From Agapanthus africanus (taxonomy: Eukaryota > Streptophyta > Magnoliopsida > Asparagales > Amaryllidaceae), in assembly GCA_030015575.1 (NCBI GenBank), contig JASDDO010000018.1, forward strand, positions 229,509,138 to 229,573,137: a DNA stretch of 64,000 bases, in the 5' to 3' direction. The position numbers and the translations under genes are program-made. Under the pieces are notes generated by a model. It did no database searches, was not told the DNA's origin, and saw nothing but the letters and a program-made list of their open reading frames with translations. Positions within the stretch are counted from its first letter, which is position 1; every line of letters starts with the position of its first letter. Positions 57,755-64,000 of the stretch are shown here, piece after piece.

Positions 57755-59901
57755 TGTTGGAGATAGTGCCCTCAGAGTCAATTATTGGATCACAGGCACG
57801 TGATTGCAATGATTGAGGGAGGACCTATCCCGGTAGGACAGTCTTACTCGAGATGATAGTAGGCTATCTGGTTTACCTTTATCATCGTGTACTGCTTTAG
57901 GTGACCTGACAGGTCGCTATTGCACGTTGATAGAGACCCTATGATTCTTGCTTGACGGCCAGCAGTATAAGGGCGATCATATATGTGGGAGCTGGTAGCC
58001 TATAAGCACATCCTTAAATGGTCCCTAGTCGTGGGAGTTTCGAGACAGGGCATCAATACTCCAGAGTAGACTAGTGTATACAGTCGAGACCCTAACGAGG
58101 GGCGATGGCCGGTCTCACAAGCCACTGGTGTCAGTTGGTTCACCTAAGATGTATACAGGTGCTCATTGGGTTATGAGTACACCGGACAGGACTCGCCGGG
58201 AACATGCTAGTTGGTCTTATACCTGACGTCAGATGGCAGTTCCCTGGTGACATGTGTACAGGTTAGTTCATCGACCTGGGGATCGTCATTTGTCTCATGT
58301 GAGTTCCCACTGTACTTTGATTACTACCCTACCACGCTCAAAGGAAACGTGCAAACAGGTTTTAGTTGGGTACAGTCCCGAGCCACATGGAGGCAGTGAG
58401 CGGATCTTCGGGGGTTCGTCTCTCCCGGTATTGGGGGTGAGGTCGCGCTGTGTCTATGAGAGCCAGAACATGAAAAGTCCTTGGCCAAGGCAGGAGATTT
58501 ACTGGTAGGTATTCCAGTAGTATCTCAGGGTGTTCTGGGCTGATCTCTGACACGACTTATACCGCTTTTGGGGGTCTGACTTTTACCAACCCCCTAGGCC
58601 CGCCATGCGATGCTCATAGACGAACGGACCGGACTGTACGGATATTATCACTGACAGGCTCAGTAGGGTGTCAGGATGAGTTCGCTCATCGACGTCCCTT
58701 TTGGTCAATACCTGGTAGCCCGTCACGTATTGGCTTATACCTCTGACGTGCTAGTGGTTAAATCCACAACCAAAGTGTTGACGAGTCTTTAGAGTCCCCC
58801 ACATTCAGTTGCTCAAGTTTTCGGGTGAAAAGCTGTAGAGTCCGTATGGAGATATGGCAGGGTTCGATCAGATACGTGCGGTATTGCACGGATCAGGATC
58901 GGACGGATAATACTAGCCGGCTTTGGTTTAAGCCGGATCCTAGTATAGTACAGTGTAGATTTTGTCTCATTGCATTTGTATTCGGTCGGAATATAAATGC
59001 GGGTGTGTATACACAGTATCGGGGTTTTCCTATAATTTATTACGGGATCAGTTTTCTGGAGTTGCCAGTTTGCTTTCCGTTTCGGCCATATTTCTTTGTA
59101 TCTTTCATTGGCCGAAGATTGGTGGAGGAGGGCTTATTTGCATTTGTGCAAATAAGCATTTGTGGAGGGTGGTCTTTGCATTTTGTAGTGTCATGATGGT
59201 TGCACCATGACCTTGACTTTCTTGACTTCATCATTTACTTGACTTTTGGAGTAATGATGATGGGTTATGATAAGGTTGTTGGAGTGTTGGATTTGGTTTT
59301 TGATGATGATTCATAATAAGCCTTTTTCTCTCTCACTCTTGTATGATGATACACACCCCCCCTTTTTGGACTTTGACCCTCTCCTCTTCATGTTGTGTGG
59401 CCGGCCAATTCTTCAAGGGCTGTCCAAATTTTTGGGTGTGGGAATTACTCTCATTTGGCTTGGAAAATTGATAGAGCTCCTCCTCTAAAAAGTTCATTCA
59501 TCTACCTCCACCATATGGCAACTCCTTTGAACCCCAAAATGAGACTTGAGTTCTACACACATTCTACAGCAAACCTTGGGCACGTCGACTCGCCAACTTC
59601 GTGCCCGAGTTGCCTCGGTATAGAGGCGAGAGCCCGTAAAAGAAGCAGGCGACGTGGTGCCCTTCCGGCGACGAGGTGGAGACCGGAGATTCCGCGGGAG
59701 ATCGGGACGACGACGAGAAGACCGGAGGACACGGATCGCTCGGTATATCTCTCTTCCCAATCTTGTAGTTAGCTAGGACTAGTTTAATGGGACGATCCGG
59801 GTTTATAGTGCGCGGTGGTGCCGGTTTGAAAAGTTAATGTTTAGCATCGCTTCCGCATTCCGGCGTCGGATTGACGGCCGGGGCGCCGCCGTGCACTTAC
59901 A
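57755..59901 (+). mobile_element. F 3' LTR
   Basis: 2147 bp, the same length as the 5' LTR, followed by GTGTG and then the rest of the E LTR. Confidence 0.95.
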
Positions 59902-59906
59902 GTGTG

Positions 59907-60368
59907 GTATATCACCATCTGGGAGTTCTCGGGGAGTCCGTCCAGTGTACCCAGTCTCCACTGAGCACCCGTACACCATCCTTGATGTCAAACACCGATG
60001 GATATCGGATCATGCATCGCCCATCATATGGGTCAAGATGCGTATACGCTAGTCTACTCTGGTGTATCGATGCCCTGTCTCGATATACCCTTGATTAGGA
60101 ACAGTTATAGGATGTACTCATCGACTACCATGGCCCCACTAGTATGATCTCATCATAGTCCCAGTAGTCAAGTACAGATCCTAAGGGCTTTATCAACATG
60201 TGAGAGAAAGACAGTAAACCAATACAAGTCAACATGTTAAGATAAAGTGAAACCAAATAGCATACTATCATGACGAGCAAGAAAGTCCTCTCTATATATA
60301 TCCAAGCATCCATCATAATATACATCATATGTACAACAATGGCCTCTAGGGCATATACATAACTAACA
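59907..60368 (-). mobile_element. E right (5') LTR, second part
   Basis: Matches 41743-42206 and ends CATAACTAACA before TCTGC (60369-60373). Confidence 0.92.
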
Positions 60369-60373
60369 TCTGC

Positions 60374-60719
60374 CCATGTAATCATGATAGCAAAAATCAT
60401 AAACTGATATCGATGAGGATAGCTCATATGAATGAATATAATGATGTGCAAAGAAATGTACATTCTAAGGCTTCTTAAGCGGAGTAGCGTATCGTAAGTA
60501 TGCTGTGGAACATACACACGGTATGTCACTCTCCTTAAGTCACCTACTCCATCAACCATGGTCAACCTACGCGATGAAAGTTCGGGTCTAATACCCCCTC
60601 GACTAAGTCTAAGTTCCGTAAGGTCAAGCCTAGATTCCGTATATATACAAACGCCCTAGGTTCCGCATAGTCAAATATAGAGTTGAACCAAGGTTAACCT
60701 AGCGCTCTGATACCAACTT
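60374..60719 (-). mobile_element. H internal region, right piece with primer site
   Basis: Similar to the B stretch next to its primer site (blocks GGCGGAGTA.CGT and CCTACTCCATCA). The minus strand reads TGGTATCAGAGCG at 60703-60715, four bases from the LTR. No open Gag frame remains. Confidence 0.75.
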
Positions 60720-61712
60720 TGTCACGACCCGAAATGGCACGTGACTGGCACTTGAATTATATGAAGTCTATAGCACCCCATCAAATTCAAGTAAGCCAAA
60801 AATCCTAGAAATCTAAACCATATAAAAGAAGAAAGAAGGGAAAGTTTAGTTTTAAAGCTTTAAATAATATAAGCCGAAGTATGCATTTTTAAAATCATCA
60901 AGTTCTTTCTGAAAATTTCGGCAGAGTTTCCTTTGTAAATACTGGCCCCAAAAAGGGTATAACATGCATAATATGAATAAAGGCATCTCCAAGCGGGAGC
61001 TAGCTCTTCATCAATTGACCTTCACGACCATGCAAGCAATATAATATACAACGCCTAGGGCAAGGATCAAAACTCAAAAGGAAACTCAAAAACATCAAGA
61101 AATCATAATAATACAATGCACGACTCTAAGGTCAAAATAATATACAACTTGTTTCTAAGTCTAAAATAAATGTACAAGTCTGGTTGATGGAGTTTCTATA
61201 TACAACAATGTAAATAAAAATACAAGGGTGGTCACGATGCAAGTGAACCCACCTACCAAAGCAATCACCCGGAAAGGAGCAGTGTGCTAGCAAAGCCGCA
61301 ACGAACCTGTACGGCAAAACCTGCAAGAAACTGTGGCACAATGGGGGTGAGTTGCCAACTTGTGAGTAGAAAACATCACCGAGCATAAATCGTATGTATG
61401 ACTCAATCCTAGGTCAATACGATCATAATATATATTCTCAATATGATAAAGTCTGAAGCACGATAAGGAGGCAAGGGTAAACATCTATGCAAAAGTGTAA
61501 TACCAAATGCTCGTGTCAGTGCCTCAGGTAGCAACATATCATAAATATGAAGTATGCAATATAATGAAAACAGAATACATCATGAATGAGAAAACTGTTT
61601 TCCTAATTTAGTGAGATTTCTGTATATTTATAAATCTAAGTATCATCAATGAAATTAACATGAAATCAGTGTCAAGTATCGACACAAAACATAAATCTCA
61701 ATATCTCAATAT
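60720..61712 (-). mobile_element. H right (5') LTR, truncated by I
   Basis: Starts TGTCACGACCCGAAA, the gypsy LTR terminus in minus orientation, and is the reversed counterpart of J. It shares GTGAGTTGCCAACT and GTGGCACAA blocks with the B LTR. Its continuation lies beyond I, outside the window. AATAT at 61708-61712 is the expected target duplication of I. Confidence 0.8.
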
Positions 61713-63726
61713 TGTAAGTCTACGGTAGCGCCCCGACCGTCTGTCCGAGGCCAAAATACGGAAACGAAAACTTTTTCAAAACTTGAAACTGGCGCTATCG
61801 TATACTTTAAATCCGGATCGAACCATTAACCTACAACTAGCAACTAGAGAAAGGGTTAGAAAGCTATACCGATCGATCCGTGTCCTTCAGTCTTTGGCCA
61901 TCAACCCAAGTTCCTCGCGGCATCTCCAATCTCCGGTCTTCTTGTCGGAAGGGCACCACATCTTCGAGTTTTTTACGGGCTCCCGCTTTATCCGAAGCAA
62001 CTCGGGCATGAAGTTCGCTAGCCGACATGTCCAAGGCGAAGTAGAGAATGTGTGTGACAATTTTGTCTCTTGCATCCTTTGTATGGATGGAGGTTGAAGA
62101 TAAAGCCATCAATGGAAGTTGTGAGCTAGAGGAAGAAGAAAAAGAAAAGGCCTTTTCTTTTGTGTTGTTTCTTATGAGAAAATGAGAGAGTGAGAAGTGA
62201 AAAAATACAAGACCAAACTCCCTCTTGGCTGCCCTCTCTCTCTTCTCATCATATCAACACAAAATCAATCAAATAATGTTACATTAGCACAAGAAAAGAG
62301 ACCATGAGTCACTAATGAAGTCTATGTCACATTAAATGCACAAAATGATGATTTAAGCTCACAATTTCCATTTGTAAACATTAATCCAAATGTTTACAAC
62401 ATATAAAAAGATACGGCAACATCTAAAGTAAACTCGTGACGGATCACAAGGATACCCCTCACCTGTATATACATACCTGCATCCGCATTCCGACTAAATA
62501 CGAATAAGATGAGACTAAAGTAATCCAACAAATCTAATACTAGGATCCGGCTTAAACCAAAGCCCACTAGTATGATCCGCCCGATCATGATCCGTGCACT
62601 ACTGCACGTATATGATCGGACCCTACCATATATCATACGGCCTCTACAACGTTTCACCCGAAACTTGAGAAACTGTCTGTGGGGGACTCTATAGACTCGT
62701 CAATACTTTGGCTGTGGATTTAACCACTAGCTCGACAGCGGTACTAGCTGTACGTAACAGGCTACCATGTATTGACCAAAAGGGAGGTCAATGAGCGAAC
62801 TCATCCTGACACCCTACTGATCCTGTCAGTGACAATATCCGTACAGTCCGGTTCGTTCGTCTATGAGCATCGCATGGTGGGTCTGGGGGGTTGGTAAAAG
62901 TTAGACCCCCAAAAGCGGTACAAGTCGTGTCGAAATGTAGCCCAGAACACCCTGAAATACTACTGGAATACCTACCAGTAAATCTCCTGCCTCGGCCAAG
63001 GACTTCATGTAATGGCTCTCCTAGACACAGCGCGATCTCACCCCCAATACTGGGAGTGACGAAACCCCTGCCGATCCGCTCACTGCCTCCATGTGGCTCA
63101 GGATTGTACCCAGCTAAAGCATGTTTGCATGACTCCTTTGAGCCGTGGTAGGGTAGTAATTAAAACACAGTGGGAACTCACACGAGACAAATGACGATCT
63201 CAGATCGATGAACTAACCTGTACACATGTCACCAGGGAACTGCTATCTGACGTCAGGTATAATACCAACTAGCATGCTCCCGGCGAGTCCTGTCCGGTGT
63301 ACTCATAACCCAATGAGCACCTATATATATCTTAGGTGAACCAACTGACACCAATGGCTAGTGAGACCGGCCACCGCCCCTCGTCGGGGTCTCGACTGTA
63401 TACACTAGTCTATTAATGGAGTATCGATGCCCAGTCTTGAAACTCCTACGACAAGGGACCACTTTAAGGATGTGTTTATAGACCCCAGCTCCCACGTATA
63501 TGATCGCCATCAAACTGCTGGCCGTCAAGCAAGAATTCTATGGGCTCTATCAACGTGCAATAGTGACCTGTAATGTCACCTAAAGAATGTACACGATGAT
63601 AAAGATAAACCCGATAGCATACTATCATCTCGAGTAAGACTGTCCTACCAGCATAGGTCCTCCCTCAATCATTGCAATCACGTGCCTGTGATCCAATAAT
63701 TGACTCTGAGGGCACTATATCCAACA
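61713..63726 (-). mobile_element. I: LTR of an F-related copia element
   Basis: 2014 bp. In plus orientation it starts TGTAAGTC and ends TATATCCAACA, followed by the reversed polypurine tract. It resembles the F LTR along most of its length (about 90% by eye near the TGTTGGA end), including ATAGCATACTATCA near 63614 and the double hairpin at 62954-62998. It lacks the F stem at 51244. This is the 3' LTR of a minus-strand element that continues past the window. Confidence 0.88.
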
Positions 63727-64000
63727 ATCTCCCACTTGCACTCAAGGCTAATTATTGCGATGTCGCATACTCACAGCCCGTGTGATACTGAACACCCAAC
63801 TCCTCTACTAATCAGTTTCACAAAGCCCGTTTACGAAACTATTGCGTTCGAGGAATAGCCTCACTGAGTGGATCCGCCCTGATGTTTCTTTCTATGTCTC
63901 TCTTTATCTCAAGTTCGCGGAGAAAGCCATCTCCCGAAATGAGTAATACCTGTCTTAGAATATGTTTGGATGTCTGATGGGACTTAGTTCATAAATGAAC
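63727..64000 (-). pseudogene. Pol tail of I, decayed in the same way as F
   Basis: The minus strand of this stretch matches 57480-57754 of F closely, including the stop codon at 63839-63841 that corresponds to 57640-57642. The intact counterpart in E reads ADPLTKAIPQ here. Confidence 0.8.

Larger units (their letters stand above)
49867..59901 (+). mobile_element. F: Ty1/copia-derived element with decayed coding region
   Basis: Target duplication GTGTG at 49862-49866 and 59902-59906. Both LTRs are 2147 bp and differ at roughly 55-60 positions by eye (under 3%). The internal region (52014-57754) keeps the primer site, structured leader, polypurine tract and scattered Gag and Pol remnants, but the longest frames are only about 60-110 codons. 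LTR similarity alongside heavy coding decay, plus the shared decay in I, points to a non-autonomous family. Confidence 0.93.
40017..60368 (-). mobile_element. E: gag-less Ty1/copia element, whole span including F
   Basis: Target duplication TCTGC at 40012-40016 and 60369-60373. Left LTR 40017-42206 (2190 bp); right LTR 48130-49866 plus 59907-60368 (about 2199 bp), split by F. The first base of the left LTR is A where the other copy has T (AGTAGGG against TGTAGGG). By eye about 3% of positions differ between the LTRs, plus an 8-12 bp indel near 41325. The sense strand is minus. Pol is better preserved than in D but has no gag. Confidence 0.93.

Overview
This window is plant nuclear DNA made almost entirely of nested LTR retrotransposons. 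I see no host gene, tRNA, rRNA or CRISPR array. The organism is inferred to be an angiosperm-type plant with a large, repeat-rich genome. The reasons are Ty1/copia elements with initiator-Met-type primer sites and LTRs that begin TGTTGGA..TGCCCTAGAGGC (Angela-like, moderate confidence), together with Ty3/gypsy elements whose LTRs begin TGTAACA and end GTCGTGACA (Tekay/Del-like, moderate confidence). I cannot name the species.

Layout, using working names. H is the oldest layer: a minus-strand gypsy relic whose left LTR runs 497-2553 and 36782-37507, whose internal region is 37508-40016 plus 60374-60719, and whose right LTR is 60720-61712. B, a minus-strand gypsy element (2554-36776, TSD ATAGG), sits in H's left LTR. 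A, a plus-strand copia element (4864-15485, TSD TAACG), sits in B's left LTR. C, a minus-strand copia solo LTR (24003-25751 + 36127-36479, TSD TAACA), sits in B's right LTR. D, a minus-strand copia element (25752-36121, TSD CATCC), sits in C. E, a minus-strand copia element (40017-60368, TSD TCTGC), sits in H's internal region. F, a plus-strand copia element (49867-59901, TSD GTGTG), sits in E's right LTR. I, a minus-strand copia element related to F (61713 to beyond the window), interrupts H's right LTR. J (1-496) is the 3' end of a plus-strand gypsy LTR related to H.

Only A is close to intact. It has twin 2091-bp LTRs that differ at about 14 positions by eye, a polyprotein of 1176 codons with all Gag, protease, integrase and reverse transcriptase motifs, and two lesions at the start of the last 142 codons (RNase H). 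D and E lack gag but keep pol relics. F and I carry the same decayed pol, including the same stop codon, between LTRs that remain similar. D/E and F/I therefore look like non-autonomous families that could only have spread with proteins supplied in trans, for example by elements like A (inference).

The most interesting signal is not protein-coding. Copia elements whose sequences have otherwise diverged share a set of hairpins whose arms change in a compensatory way. These are a GC-rich stem about 200 nt after the primer site, three hairpins with a shared loop shortly before gag, a cluster of three-base-loop hairpins in the LTR, and a double palindrome in the LTR. The gypsy LTRs hold their own conserved hairpins and a conserved splice-donor-like site. 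Such structures would be the cis-acting parts a non-autonomous element must keep, such as packaging, dimerisation or priming signals.
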